Below are positions 1-7,594 of a stretch of DNA of 64,000 nt, one piece after another (position 1 is the first letter of the stretch; each line of letters starts with the position of its first letter). The DNA is from Mycobacterium sp. ELW1 (lineage in GTDB: Bacteria > Actinomycetota > Actinomycetes > Mycobacteriales > Mycobacteriaceae): contig NZ_CP032155.1 in the NCBI RefSeq assembly GCF_008329905.1, positions 5,642,001 through 5,706,000 on the forward strand, in the 5' to 3' direction. A program made the translations under genes and the position numbers. The notes beneath the pieces were generated by a model. The model did no database searches. It was given only the letters and a program-made list of their open reading frames with translations, and had not been told where the DNA came from.

Positions 1-152
1 GATGGCTTGCCACCCGAAATCTCGCCCAAGGCCACCGAGTCCATCCATCGCTCGCTGCCGCGGGCGCGCAGGGCTTGGCGGACGACGGCGACCAACCCCT
101 GGTCGCCGCGATCCGGCGCGTGCTGACAGCAGCCGAAGGAGAACGTGGATGA
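1..152 (+). CDS. C-terminal fragment of an unidentified protein
   Basis: The third frame is open from the window edge to a TGA at 150-152, giving about 49 residues that end in a charged, helical-looking tail (LADDGDQPLVAAIRRVL near the end). The stop overlaps the ATG of the SnoaL-like gene as ATGA, the coupled arrangement used all over this window, which supports it being the end of a real gene. The 5' part lies outside the window and I do not recognise the family. An alternative frame is also open here, so the call is tentative. Confidence 0.4.
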   Translation, partial: WLATRNLAQGHRVHPSLAAAGAQGLADDGDQPLVAAIRRVLTAAEGERG

Positions 153-496
153 ACGCACAGGATTCGGGATGGCTCCGCAAGTACTACGCGGACTGGGACT
201 CCGGCGACATTGACGCGATCACATCGTGGTTCGCCGACGATGTGGTGCTCGAGGACGTCCCCACCGGCCATGTGGCACGCGGAGCGCAGGAGGCGCGCAG
301 CTTCGTGAACGGTGCACTGAAGATGGCGCCCGGCGCCTCGTACGAGGTGATCAGCGTGCTGTCCGAGGGCGATCGATTCGCCGTTGAGTGGGTGATGCAA
401 CCCGCAGGCCTGCACGGGGCATCCATCGGCACCGTGCGCAACGGCAAGGTCGCCACCAACCGCGACTTCTGGGACTCCTCGCCGTCGAAGCAGTGA
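149..496 (+). CDS. SnoaL-like / NTF2-fold small protein
   Basis: This 115-residue protein has the look of the SnoaL/limonene-epoxide-hydrolase fold: an N-terminal helix with WLRKYYADWDSGD, then the typical FADDVVLEDVPTG strand, an EVISVLSEGDRFAVEW strand pair and a C-terminal strand ending in RDFWD. Family members are cyclases, isomerases, hydrolases or non-catalytic partners, so the activity cannot be named. I chose the ATG at 149, which overlaps the preceding stop and follows GGAGAACG, rather than a longer upstream frame that has no family resemblance. It converges on the SDR remnant on the other strand. Confidence 0.7.
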   Translation: MNAQDSGWLRKYYADWDSGDIDAITSWFADDVVLEDVPTGHVARGAQEARSFVNGALKMAPGASYEVISVLSEGDRFAVEWVMQPAGLHGASIGTVRNGKVATNRDFWDSSPSKQ

Positions 497-504
497 CGCG
501 CGTT

Positions 505-833
505 AGAACTGCGCCCCATGCCCTGGTCGACCGAGAGCCGGGTCGCGGTGACGAAACGAGACTCGTCCGACGCCAGCCAACACACCGCGGCTGCAACGTC
601 TTCCGGCTCGCACGCCCACTGCGGCAGGAACGGCGTTCCCATTTGTTGAGTGACGAATTGGCCTCGATCTCGGAGAACAGCGCAGCCTGCGATGCAGCGG
701 GATCGCGAATGTCCGCGACGAACACGATGATTCGGCCGCCTTCGGCCTCCATCAATTGCACGGTTTCGGCGAGGTCGGCGGCGATGACATCAGCGCCTTG
801 CGCTGCCATGCGCACCGCGTGCGCGCGGCCGTG
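505..833 (-). pseudogene. Short-chain dehydrogenase remnant with two deletions
   Basis: Two pieces of an SDR survive on the minus strand in different frames. The first, beginning at about 833, reads GRAHAVRMAAQGADVIAADL and continues to FSEIEA, which is the segment after the glycine-rich NAD loop; the start codon and the TGGARGQ part are missing. The second, from about 651 down, reads MGTPFLPQWACEPEDVA and then WLASDESRFV and VDQGMG, which is the SDR C-terminus. About 140 residues carrying the catalytic Tyr/Lys are absent between them. The first piece begins directly after the stop of the neighbouring dehydrogenase, so a deletion appears to have joined both genes. It cannot be functional; misassembly is an alternative. 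Confidence 0.75.
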
Positions 834-1643
834 TCAGTCGAGTTGCAGCGGACCCTCGCGTACGGCGGTGCCCAATAACCCGAGTTCGACGCCTGCCTCG
901 GCGGCGGCTTCACGACAGGCCGCAATGTCTTTACGCAAAAACGGCCCAGCCAGCTCGGTGAACCGGTCCATTCCCCCGATACGATGCGCGTGCGCGGCGA
1001 CGACGCTTCCGGCGCTACACACCTGCAGCGTCGACAACAGCACATCAGGTTCGACACCGAGTTGTGCGCCCAATTGGGTTGCGGCAGCAAGGAGTTGACC
1101 ATTCGCCGCGAACAGCAGGTTGTTGACGAGCTTGATGGAGAGGGCGGTTCCCAGCGCCCCGGTCGCCATCACCGGGTCGGCGTATGCGGACAGGATTGGC
1201 TTCACCGCGGTAACGGCGTCGAGCGGTCCCCCGATCAGCACGGTGAGCGTGCCCGCGGCAATGTCGTCTGCCGTGCCACTGACCGGAGCATCGAGGATCA
1301 CCGGTGCGCTGGCGCAATCGTCGGCCAGCTCCTGCAGGGTGGACACGGTGCCAGTGGTGTGCGAGACGAACACTGATCCCGGCTTGGCGTTTGCGACAAA
1401 TCCACCTGGCCCAAGCCCTGTTTCGCGGAGTTGTGCATCGGAGAACAAACACGAGATCAACACGTCACTGTCTCGCGCCAATGCTGCGATGGAATCGACT
1501 GGCACTGCGCCCTTCGTCTCCAGCCTGCGGCGAGTGTCCTCGCGCCTGACGTATATCCGCACATCGTGGCCGGCGTCGAGCAATCGCCCAACCATCGGTT
1601 CTCCGAGTTGCCCGGCGCCGAGGAATCCGACTGTTGTGCCCAC
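834..1643 (-). CDS. 3-hydroxyisobutyrate dehydrogenase-like NAD(P) oxidoreductase, C-terminus shortened
   Basis: Member of the beta-hydroxyacid dehydrogenase family, which oxidises 3-hydroxy acids with NAD(P). The dinucleotide loop GFLGAGQLGEPM is at residues 6-17, the substrate motif DAPVSG at 118-123, and the catalytic lysine in KLVNN at 171. At 269 residues it is about 20 short of usual; it ends GPLQLD, and the next bases are interior SDR sequence, so the tail was probably lost in the same deletion that truncated the SDR. The catalytic core is complete, so it could still work. It starts 9 bp after the P450 stop and is likely co-transcribed with it. Confidence 0.8.
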   Translation of the reverse strand: MGTTVGFLGAGQLGEPMVGRLLDAGHDVRIYVRREDTRRRLETKGAVPVDSIAALARDSDVLISCLFSDAQLRETGLGPGGFVANAKPGSVFVSHTTGTVSTLQELADDCASAPVILDAPVSGTADDIAAGTLTVLIGGPLDAVTAVKPILSAYADPVMATGALGTALSIKLVNNLLFAANGQLLAAATQLGAQLGVEPDVLLSTLQVCSAGSVVAAHAHRIGGMDRFTELAGPFLRKDIAACREAAAEAGVELGLLGTAVREGPLQLD

Positions 1644-1652
1644 GCGGCTACG

Positions 1653-2858
1653 TCAGCGCCACGACAGGGGCAGCGAGTCGACCCCGAACACCTGACCGCC
1701 ATGCTCGATCGCCTGGCCGGCCAGTTCATAGTCGGGAATGCGCTTGTGCCACTCCTCCAACACCACCGCCATCTCCTGACGGGCCAAGTGCGAACCGAGG
1801 CAACGGTGCGGTCCGCCCCCGAAGGACAGGTGACGGGTCACTCCGCGATCGAGGTCAACCTTGCGAGCGTCCGGATAGGCCGACCCGTCCCGTCCCGCAA
1901 ACGCCAGTGAGAACGACGCCATATCGCCCGCCTTGATCGGGCAACCATGGAAGTCCATGTCCTGGGTCGCCTTTCGGGCAGTCTGGACGATCGGATACAC
2001 GCGAAGCAATTCCTCGACTGCCTTGGGAATGAGCGCGGGATCGGCGACGACCCTGTCGCGGTCGGCAGGATGAGTAGCCAGATGGAGCATCGCGTACGAC
2101 AGCTGGTTGGAGACCGTGTCCAGTCCCGCCATGAACAACAACAAGAGGCAGTTGAGCAGCTCCATGTCGTTGATCGGCTCGCCGTCGACGGTCCAGTCGA
2201 TAGCCTTGCTGACGATGTCGTCGGCATCTGGGTCGCGGTTCTCGCGTCGCTGTTGGATGAGGCTGGCGAAGTAGCCCATGACGTGCGTCATGCCCTCCAG
2301 TCGCTTGGCGTTGACCTCTTCGCCCACGCCACTTTGATGCAGGATCATGTCCTCCCACGACAGGAACTGCTCGAGATCCTCGACCGGCATGCCCATGATC
2401 GTCAGGAACACCGTTGAGGGGAACACGCGCGCAATCTGCTCGACGAAGTCGCACTCACCCTTGCCGACGAGCTCGTCGACGAGTTGCGCCGCAAGCTTCT
2501 GCTGTGCGGCGCGCAGACCCTTGACCCGGCCGGGTGAGAAGTACTCCGCCAGCACCTGACGCCACTTGGCGTGATCGGGCGGGTCGATCATGATCGGGAT
2601 CCACTTGTACGGCGGCTCCGGATCCGTCGGCACGATGACACTGCTGGACCAGAGCTCCGGGTGCTGCAGCCCGTCCAGGATCACCGAGTTGTCGGTGAAC
2701 ACCCAGTACTCCACGTCGGCCTCCCGGTTGCGGAAAGCCGGCCGGGCTTCGTCCTGACATTCGTCCAGTAGGCGGAAGTGCGCCAGCGCGGGCGAGTCCG
2801 GCGTGTTCATCTCGATCGCCTTGACGGGGCACGTTGCGCCGGGCTGAGATTCGCTCAT
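1653..2858 (-). CDS. Cytochrome P450
   Basis: A 401-residue soluble bacterial P450. The I-helix oxygen-activation motif is AGLDTV (244-249), the ExxR pair is in EELLR (282-286), and the heme loop is FGGGPHRCLG (346-355) with Cys353 as thiolate ligand. I place the start at MSESQPG because GGAAGG lies just upstream; a frame extending to 2885 lacks a site. The I-helix has Leu-Asp rather than the common His-Asp/Glu-Asp. Family members hydroxylate terpenoids, steroids or similar hydrophobic rings using ferredoxin and reductase, which are encoded elsewhere in the window. It is downstream of the SDR at 2954 with operator-like repeats between them. Confidence 0.93.
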   Translation of the reverse strand: MSESQPGATCPVKAIEMNTPDSPALAHFRLLDECQDEARPAFRNREADVEYWVFTDNSVILDGLQHPELWSSSVIVPTDPEPPYKWIPIMIDPPDHAKWRQVLAEYFSPGRVKGLRAAQQKLAAQLVDELVGKGECDFVEQIARVFPSTVFLTIMGMPVEDLEQFLSWEDMILHQSGVGEEVNAKRLEGMTHVMGYFASLIQQRRENRDPDADDIVSKAIDWTVDGEPINDMELLNCLLLLFMAGLDTVSNQLSYAMLHLATHPADRDRVVADPALIPKAVEELLRVYPIVQTARKATQDMDFHGCPIKAGDMASFSLAFAGRDGSAYPDARKVDLDRGVTRHLSFGGGPHRCLGSHLARQEMAVVLEEWHKRIPDYELAGQAIEHGGQVFGVDSLPLSWR

Positions 2859-2912
2859 CGCGTCCTTCCCAATCTGGCCGATCAACGCGACAACCGGCCG
2901 ACGCGCACTAGG

Positions 2913-2934
2913 TTAACTATGTTAAATGGTTAAC
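2913..2934. promoter_or_regulatory. Operator-like inverted repeat TTAAC-N3-GTTAA plus a second GTTAAC
   Basis: In the gap between the P450 start (2858) and the SDR stop (2954) the sequence contains TTAAC-TAT-GTTAA (2913-2925), followed by another palindromic GTTAAC at 2929-2934. The same core GGTTAACTATGTT recurs at 42311-42323 upstream of an acyl-CoA dehydrogenase, and a related TGAAC-N3-GTTCA lies at 54266. Such repeats are typical of TetR-family operators; which regulator binds is unknown. Confidence 0.5.
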
Positions 2935-2953
2935 GCAATAGTGCCGACAACTC

Positions 2954-3769
2954 TCACCGCACCGCGAAGCCGGCGTCTAGCGGCCAGGTGATCCCGGTAA
3001 TGAACTTCGCTTCGTCAGACACCAGGAACGCCACGGCGTTCGCGATGTCCTCCGGCATCAGCACGGGTATGGGCAGCGCGTTCTGCATGGACGACAACGC
3101 GGGGTCGTTGGCTTCTACCATTGCGGCCATGGCGTCATTCATCACCATCCCGGTCGCAACGCCCGTCGGGTGGATCGTGTTGACCCGGATGGAGTACTGC
3201 GCAAGCTCGTTGGCCAACACCTGCATCAACCCGACCACGCCACGCTTGGCGGCGGGGTACGCCTGCCCGCCAGCCCTGTCCGTGCCGGTGGCCTTCAGCC
3301 CGGCGCTCGAGGATGTCATGACGATCGACCCGCCCCGACCGCCATCGATCAGGGCCGGGGTGGCGGCTTCCACCGTGTTCCATACGCCGATCAGATTGAC
3401 GTCGATGATGTCGCGGAACGTCTGGCGTCTGTCCCCGCCGCCACCCAGCCGGATGACGCCGGCGTTCGCGATGACGATGTCGAGGCGCCCGAACTCGGCG
3501 AGCCCGTCGGCCACGACCTGCTCGACCGCGTCACCGTCGCGCACGTCGGCCTGCCGGGCGACGATGCGCCGACCCTCTTTCTCGACGAGCTTGACGGTCT
3601 CGTCGAGGTCCTCGGGCCTGGCGTTGGGATAGTCGATCGAAGCGATGTCGCGGCAGATGTCCAACGCGATGATGTCGGCACCGTCCGCCGCGAGTCGGAC
3701 TGCATGCGCGCGCCCCTGACCTCGCGCAGCTCCGGTGATGAAGGCGACTTTGCCGTTCAGATCTCCCAC
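2954..3769 (-). CDS. Mycofactocin-type short-chain dehydrogenase/reductase
   Basis: This 271-residue SDR has the NAD loop TGAARGQG (12-19), NAG at 102-104, a Ser cluster near 153-155 and the catalytic Tyr171-x3-Lys175. After the second beta strand it carries the insert DICRDIASIDYPNA, characteristic of the SDR subfamily whose NAD stays bound and is recycled by the redox peptide mycofactocin; that assignment is from family knowledge. It probably oxidises a secondary alcohol made by the adjacent P450. It starts at ATG 3769 after an AGGA-type site and lies downstream of the small cysteine protein. Confidence 0.88.
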   Translation of the reverse strand: MGDLNGKVAFITGAARGQGRAHAVRLAADGADIIALDICRDIASIDYPNARPEDLDETVKLVEKEGRRIVARQADVRDGDAVEQVVADGLAEFGRLDIVIANAGVIRLGGGGDRRQTFRDIIDVNLIGVWNTVEAATPALIDGGRGGSIVMTSSSAGLKATGTDRAGGQAYPAAKRGVVGLMQVLANELAQYSIRVNTIHPTGVATGMVMNDAMAAMVEANDPALSSMQNALPIPVLMPEDIANAVAFLVSDEAKFITGITWPLDAGFAVR

Positions 3770-3786
3770 GGTCCTGCTCCTCGTAT

Positions 3787-3996
3787 CTAGTTCGACGTAC
3801 TTCCGGTGTGAATCCTGGCCAGCCGCAGGCCTTCCTGCGGATCGTCAACCTCGATGTCCCAGTTCTCGCAGGAGCACGTGCAGCGGTAATGCCCGTCCTC
3901 GGGCAGGATTGCCTGGCCGTCACACGAGCCGCCGGTGTTGGCGATGCTGGTGAGGAACTCGAGCGGTTTCTCGTGCAGTGCGCTGTCGTCGGACAC
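3787..3996 (-). CDS. Small cysteine-containing protein of unknown function
   Basis: A 69-residue protein starting at GTG 3996 behind GAGGAG. It has four cysteines, one in SCDGQ and three in CTCSC, then an acidic stretch (DIEVDDPQEG). Such spacing could bind zinc or an iron-sulfur centre but matches no motif I can name. It begins 4 bp after the DUF35 stop and ends 17 bp before the SDR start, so it sits inside a thiolase-DUF35-orphan-SDR operon and may be a small accessory of one of these enzymes. Function unknown. Confidence 0.7.
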   Translation of the reverse strand: MSDDSALHEKPLEFLTSIANTGGSCDGQAILPEDGHYRCTCSCENWDIEVDDPQEGLRLARIHTGSTSN

Positions 3997-4000
3997 CGAC

Positions 4001-4438
4001 CTACTCCTCGACTCGGAAGACGGGGAGTAGCCAGCCGTCGGCAATCGGGGAAAAGTCCACGCGCACTGACATTCCGATTGCGACGTCGGTGGGGGCGACG
4101 TCGACAATGTTGGACACCAGTCGAGCGCCGGGAGCATCGGGAAGGTCCAGCACGGCGGGCACCAGGACCAGCTCCGGCATACCGGGGAAGCCGTGCACGA
4201 CAGCGAAGCTGTAGACGACTGCCTCGCCAGTGAGTTCAACCCAGTTCACTTGCTTTGATCGGCAATTGGGACAGAACACGGTCGGGGGGAGGCGGAAGGT
4301 GTGGCAGTCGGCGCACTGCGGCGCCACCAGACGACGTTCCTTCGCCGCCTGCCAGAATGGCTCGGTGTCTTTGTTGACCGCGATTCGGACATGCTCGCCG
4401 GGAATGGTGCTGGCCAACGTGGCGGCGGCGGTGCTCAC
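4001..4438 (-). CDS. DUF35 OB-fold protein with zinc ribbon, thiolase partner
   Basis: A 145-residue protein with an N-terminal helix ending in FWQAAKERRL, a zinc ribbon with Cys42, Cys45, Cys56 and Cys59, and a C-terminal OB fold. DUF35 proteins bind acyl-CoA and form complexes with thiolase-like lipid-transfer proteins; in steroid side-chain degradation such a pair performs a retro-aldol cleavage. The gene overlaps the end of the adjacent thiolase-like gene (4435) by 4 bp, so a stoichiometric complex of the two is likely. Whether it assists aldol cleavage or thiolysis cannot be told from sequence. Confidence 0.88.
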   Translation of the reverse strand: MSTAAATLASTIPGEHVRIAVNKDTEPFWQAAKERRLVAPQCADCHTFRLPPTVFCPNCRSKQVNWVELTGEAVVYSFAVVHGFPGMPELVLVPAVLDLPDAPGARLVSNIVDVAPTDVAIGMSVRVDFSPIADGWLLPVFRVEE

Positions 4439-5634
4439 GCCGCGCGCCCCAGGATCAGCCCGCTGACGGGAATACTCGCGGGACCGCCTGTGACCAAAGC
4501 CAATTCGGCGTTCTGCACCTGATTGATGGCAGTGCCGCGCATCTGCTCCACCCCTTCCATGATGTGCGTCATCCCGATGATGTAGGCCTCGGAGAGTTGA
4601 CCACCGTGGGTGTTGACCGGAATCGACCCGCCGTCGTACCGGATGGCTCCACTCTCGACGAACGCACCGCCCTCCCCCTTCTCGCAGAAGCCGTAGTCCT
4701 CCAGTTGCATGAGCACCATGGGCGAAAAGTGGTCGTAGAGCAGTGCCACGTCGATGTCGGCGGAGCTGATGCCCGCCTGCTCATAGAGCCGCTTGGCGAT
4801 CGGCGCGTTGCCCGAGGAGGCGAAGTATTCGTCGCGCATGCCCATCCAGGCGAACGCCCTCCCCCAGTCGCGGACGCCACCGTGCGCGGCAGCGACCACC
4901 GGCACGGGCGGCTGTCGGAGGTCATTGGCTCGGTCCATGCTGGTGGTGATCACAGCGACAGCACCGTCGGTCTCCTGGCAGAAGTCGTAGAGGCACAACG
5001 GCTCCGCGATCATCCTGGCGTTGAAGTAGTCCTCGATCGAAAGCGGTTCGGGATGCATGGCCTTTGGCCGGTTCGCTGCGTTGGCCCGTGTCGAGAGGGC
5101 AATTTCCGCGAAGGCCTCGCGCCGAGTGCCGTAGAGGTGCATGTGCCGACGGGCCATCACCGACATCAGGTGTCCGGGGCCGAACAATCCGGACGGTTGC
5201 AGGAACGAGTTGATCGGGTCGGGTTCCAACGCCGAGAAGACCGACCCCAGGCGCTGTTTGGCTTGTTGCAACGCCATCACCGTGACGACCACCGACGCGT
5301 CGCCCGCCACGATGGCCGCCCGCGCCAGACCGATTGCCCCTGCCGATCCGCCCCCGCCGGAGGTCAAGGCCGCGGTGAATCGCACCTCGGGAATCCCAAG
5401 GGTCTCCATGAAGTCGGCGGTATCCATCTTCTCGGTGTAACCCGCACTGGCGCCCGAATAGAAGGCGAAGCCGTCGATGTCTGTCACCGGGATACCCGCA
5501 TCTTCGCAGGCTGACAAGATGGCGTCGCCGGCGAGTTCGGTGATCGACCTGGGCAACGATCCACCCCGCTTGTAATACGGGGTGGCGCCGATGCCGACGA
5601 TCGCGACGTCGCGCAATCCAGACGAATGGGGCAT
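4435..5634 (-). CDS. Thiolase-like lipid-transfer protein (Ltp type), probable acyl-CoA aldolase
   Basis: This 399-residue protein has the thiolase fold with GIGATPYYKRGG at the N-terminus and the Ltp-type C-terminal signature NTHGGQLSEAYIIGM. The position of the thiolase nucleophile reads LTSGGGGSAG, with no cysteine, so classical thiolysis is unlikely. Ltp2-type enzymes of steroid degradation also lack that cysteine and catalyse retro-aldol cleavage of a hydroxyacyl-CoA with a DUF35 partner; by analogy this gene plus the overlapping DUF35 could be such an aldolase. It lies 4 bp downstream of the amidohydrolase gene. Confidence 0.85.
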   Translation of the reverse strand: MPHSSGLRDVAIVGIGATPYYKRGGSLPRSITELAGDAILSACEDAGIPVTDIDGFAFYSGASAGYTEKMDTADFMETLGIPEVRFTAALTSGGGGSAGAIGLARAAIVAGDASVVVTVMALQQAKQRLGSVFSALEPDPINSFLQPSGLFGPGHLMSVMARRHMHLYGTRREAFAEIALSTRANAANRPKAMHPEPLSIEDYFNARMIAEPLCLYDFCQETDGAVAVITTSMDRANDLRQPPVPVVAAAHGGVRDWGRAFAWMGMRDEYFASSGNAPIAKRLYEQAGISSADIDVALLYDHFSPMVLMQLEDYGFCEKGEGGAFVESGAIRYDGGSIPVNTHGGQLSEAYIIGMTHIMEGVEQMRGTAINQVQNAELALVTGGPASIPVSGLILGRAA

Positions 5635-5638
5635 GTTG

Positions 5639-6775
5639 TCAGAACTTCTCGGCCGGAATGGGAGGGACGTCCGGAAACAGTTCGTAGAACGTGCCCTGGG
5701 TGATCCGCAGCCGGGTCTCGTCGCTGATGCCGTCGAAGAGTCCCTTCAGGGTGTCCTGGGTATGGCCGAATGTCCCTTCCATATGCGGGTAGTCGCTACC
5801 GAACATCACGTTCTTGTAACCCATGTGTTCGTAGGCGGCGACAGCGCTCTCGTCATGCTGGAACGATGCGTAGACCTGGCTGAAGAGGATCTCCTTGGGG
5901 TTGCGTTCCAGCTTCGGACGCACCGCCATGTGATGCTGGCGATAACCCTCCAGCAGCCGGTCGCCAAGGAACGGCACCCACGTCGCGCCGCCCTCAGAGA
6001 TCAGGACCTTCAAATCGGGATGACGGTCCAGCGCACCGGAGGCAACCATTTTCATCGCTGCGCGTTGGCCGGAGAAGGTGGTCTCGGTGTAGTTCATGAT
6101 CGCGCCACCCGGGCCGCGGTAGACCTGCCCCGCTCCGCCCGATGCGCCACCGACGGTCATATCCACCGGATCGGTGCCGATGTGAAATGCGATCACCATG
6201 CGAGCATCTTCGGCGGCAGCCCACAACGGCTCCCACTCTTTGCGATGCCAATCGGGAGCGCTGGGGTGCGGGGTGGTCGGCAGGAAGACCGCCTTGAAGC
6301 CCTGCTCTGCGGCCCAACGCAATTCGTCGACCGCGTCCTCGACCACGAGTGTCGACACCTGCGCGGTCACCACGTATCGCGGCGACACCGCGCAGATCTC
6401 CTCGAGTGCCCACTCGTTGCTGGCGCGCATGCAGGCCTTCAGCAGTTCGGGGGTCCGGAAGGTCGACGCCCACATGCCGAGCGACGGGAAGATCACCTCA
6501 CCCCACACGCCCTCCTTGTCAAGGTCGCCGAGCCGGGCCGTGGCGTCCCGGATGCCCTGCGGCTTCATCGATTCTTCGATGAAGGCGGTCATCGCCGACG
6601 ACGGCAGCTTGCGCCGAAAGATCTGCCCGTCAACGGATACCGTTTCGTACTCGCCGTCGGGATCTTTCTCCGCGCGTGGCGTCAAGTCGGCAAGGGCCTT
6701 CGGTAACCGGGACTGCCAGAGATCATCGGGCTCCAGGAAGTGGGAGTCACCTGAATTAGTCCAGATCATGCTCAT
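5639..6775 (-). CDS. Amidohydrolase-family metal enzyme (ACMSD-like)
   Basis: A TIM-barrel amidohydrolase of 378 residues. The metal motif D-x-H is GDSHFLEP at residues 9-16 and the late motif is FGSDYPHMEG. The family includes aminocarboxymuconate semialdehyde decarboxylase and aromatic acid decarboxylases, as well as hydrolases, so a C-C bond or ester cleavage is equally possible. The start is MSMIWTNSG at 6775, with GGAGG six bases upstream; the longer frame to 6835 has no such site. It heads a minus-strand operon with thiolase, DUF35, orphan and SDR, and is divergent from a TetR gene. Confidence 0.87.
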   Translation of the reverse strand: MSMIWTNSGDSHFLEPDDLWQSRLPKALADLTPRAEKDPDGEYETVSVDGQIFRRKLPSSAMTAFIEESMKPQGIRDATARLGDLDKEGVWGEVIFPSLGMWASTFRTPELLKACMRASNEWALEEICAVSPRYVVTAQVSTLVVEDAVDELRWAAEQGFKAVFLPTTPHPSAPDWHRKEWEPLWAAAEDARMVIAFHIGTDPVDMTVGGASGGAGQVYRGPGGAIMNYTETTFSGQRAAMKMVASGALDRHPDLKVLISEGGATWVPFLGDRLLEGYRQHHMAVRPKLERNPKEILFSQVYASFQHDESAVAAYEHMGYKNVMFGSDYPHMEGTFGHTQDTLKGLFDGISDETRLRITQGTFYELFPDVPPIPAEKF

Positions 6776-6841
6776 GGGTCCTCCACGGGTCCGTTGCCTT
6801 CTCGAATGATGCCAGCTGATGAAACAGAAGTCCACGCTTTT

Positions 6842-6857
6842 TAATGTGAAGGCATTA
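6842..6857. promoter_or_regulatory. Operator-like inverted repeat TAATG-N6-CATTA
   Basis: A perfect 5-bp inverted repeat with a 6-bp spacer lies between the divergent amidohydrolase (start 6775) and TetR (start 6914). An identical repeat with the same spacing is found at 10128-10143 between the divergent CoA-transferase and thioesterase genes. Position and identity suggest both are operators of the adjacent TetR protein. Confidence 0.6.
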
Positions 6858-6913
6858 TTATTTCCTCAGACGGGGTGCTGTCGGCGAGACTGGTCCGGAC
6901 CGGAAGGAACGTC

Positions 6914-7594
6914 GTGACGGAGTTGGACACTGAATCGGCCGCGGGTGTGCGCCGGCGCAATGCCTCGGGTGAATCGACTCGCGTGATGCTGATGCAGGTG
7001 GCCGAACGCTTGTTCGCCACCCGCGGGATCGAGGCCGTGACGCTGCGGGAGATCCAAGAGGCCGCCGGCCAATCGAACACCTCGGTGATCCGCTATCACT
7101 TCGGGTCTCGCGATGGCCTTATCCGAGCGCTGATCGCCTACCGCCAAGCCTCGTTGGGTACCGACCGGAAGGCAATGCTCGCGCGCATGCGTGACGAAGG
7201 GAAGGAAGCGGATCCGCGAGCCGTGGTGTGGCTGCTGGTGCGTCCACTGGCCAACAGCATCGCGAACGGCGAGATGTTCGCGCCGTTCCTGGCGCGGCTC
7301 GCCGAGGATCCCCGGGCGCGCAGCGACTACTGGCCCGAACACGTCGACGACGACTTCACGCAGGAGCAGCTGGAAGACGTGGTCGACGCCGCGTTGCAGG
7401 ACCTGCCGGAGCGAATTCGACGTGGCCGGACGTTTCAGCTGTACATCAGCCTCATCAACGTGCTGGCCGCCGCCGCCCGGTCCGGGCACGGAATCAGTGA
7501 GGCGCAGTTGCACAACTACGTGGATACCTGGGTCGGCATGCTGACCGCGCCGGTGTCCTACGAAACGCGCGCGCTGATGGCCGACGGCGACTAA
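6914..7594 (+). CDS. TetR-family transcriptional regulator
   Basis: A regulator of about 226 residues with a TetR N-terminal DNA-binding domain: ESTRVMLMQVAERLFATRG, then VTLREIQEAAGQSNTSVIRYHFGSR carrying the recognition helix. The C-terminal half is helical and would hold the ligand pocket. I take the GTG at 6914 because GGAAGGA lies five bases upstream. The gene is divergent from the amidohydrolase operon and its stop overlaps that of the convergent CoA-transferase. Its probable operator is the TAATG-N6-CATTA repeat at 6842, also present at 10128. The inducer is likely an acyl-CoA of the pathway (inference). Confidence 0.9.
   Translation: MTELDTESAAGVRRRNASGESTRVMLMQVAERLFATRGIEAVTLREIQEAAGQSNTSVIRYHFGSRDGLIRALIAYRQASLGTDRKAMLARMRDEGKEADPRAVVWLLVRPLANSIANGEMFAPFLARLAEDPRARSDYWPEHVDDDFTQEQLEDVVDAALQDLPERIRRGRTFQLYISLINVLAAAARSGHGISEAQLHNYVDTWVGMLTAPVSYETRALMADGD

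Noticed and set aside
2..148. N-terminal extension of the SnoaL-like protein
   Set aside because: Arginine- and proline-rich with no resemblance to the family; the ATG at 149 overlaps a stop in the coupled manner seen elsewhere.
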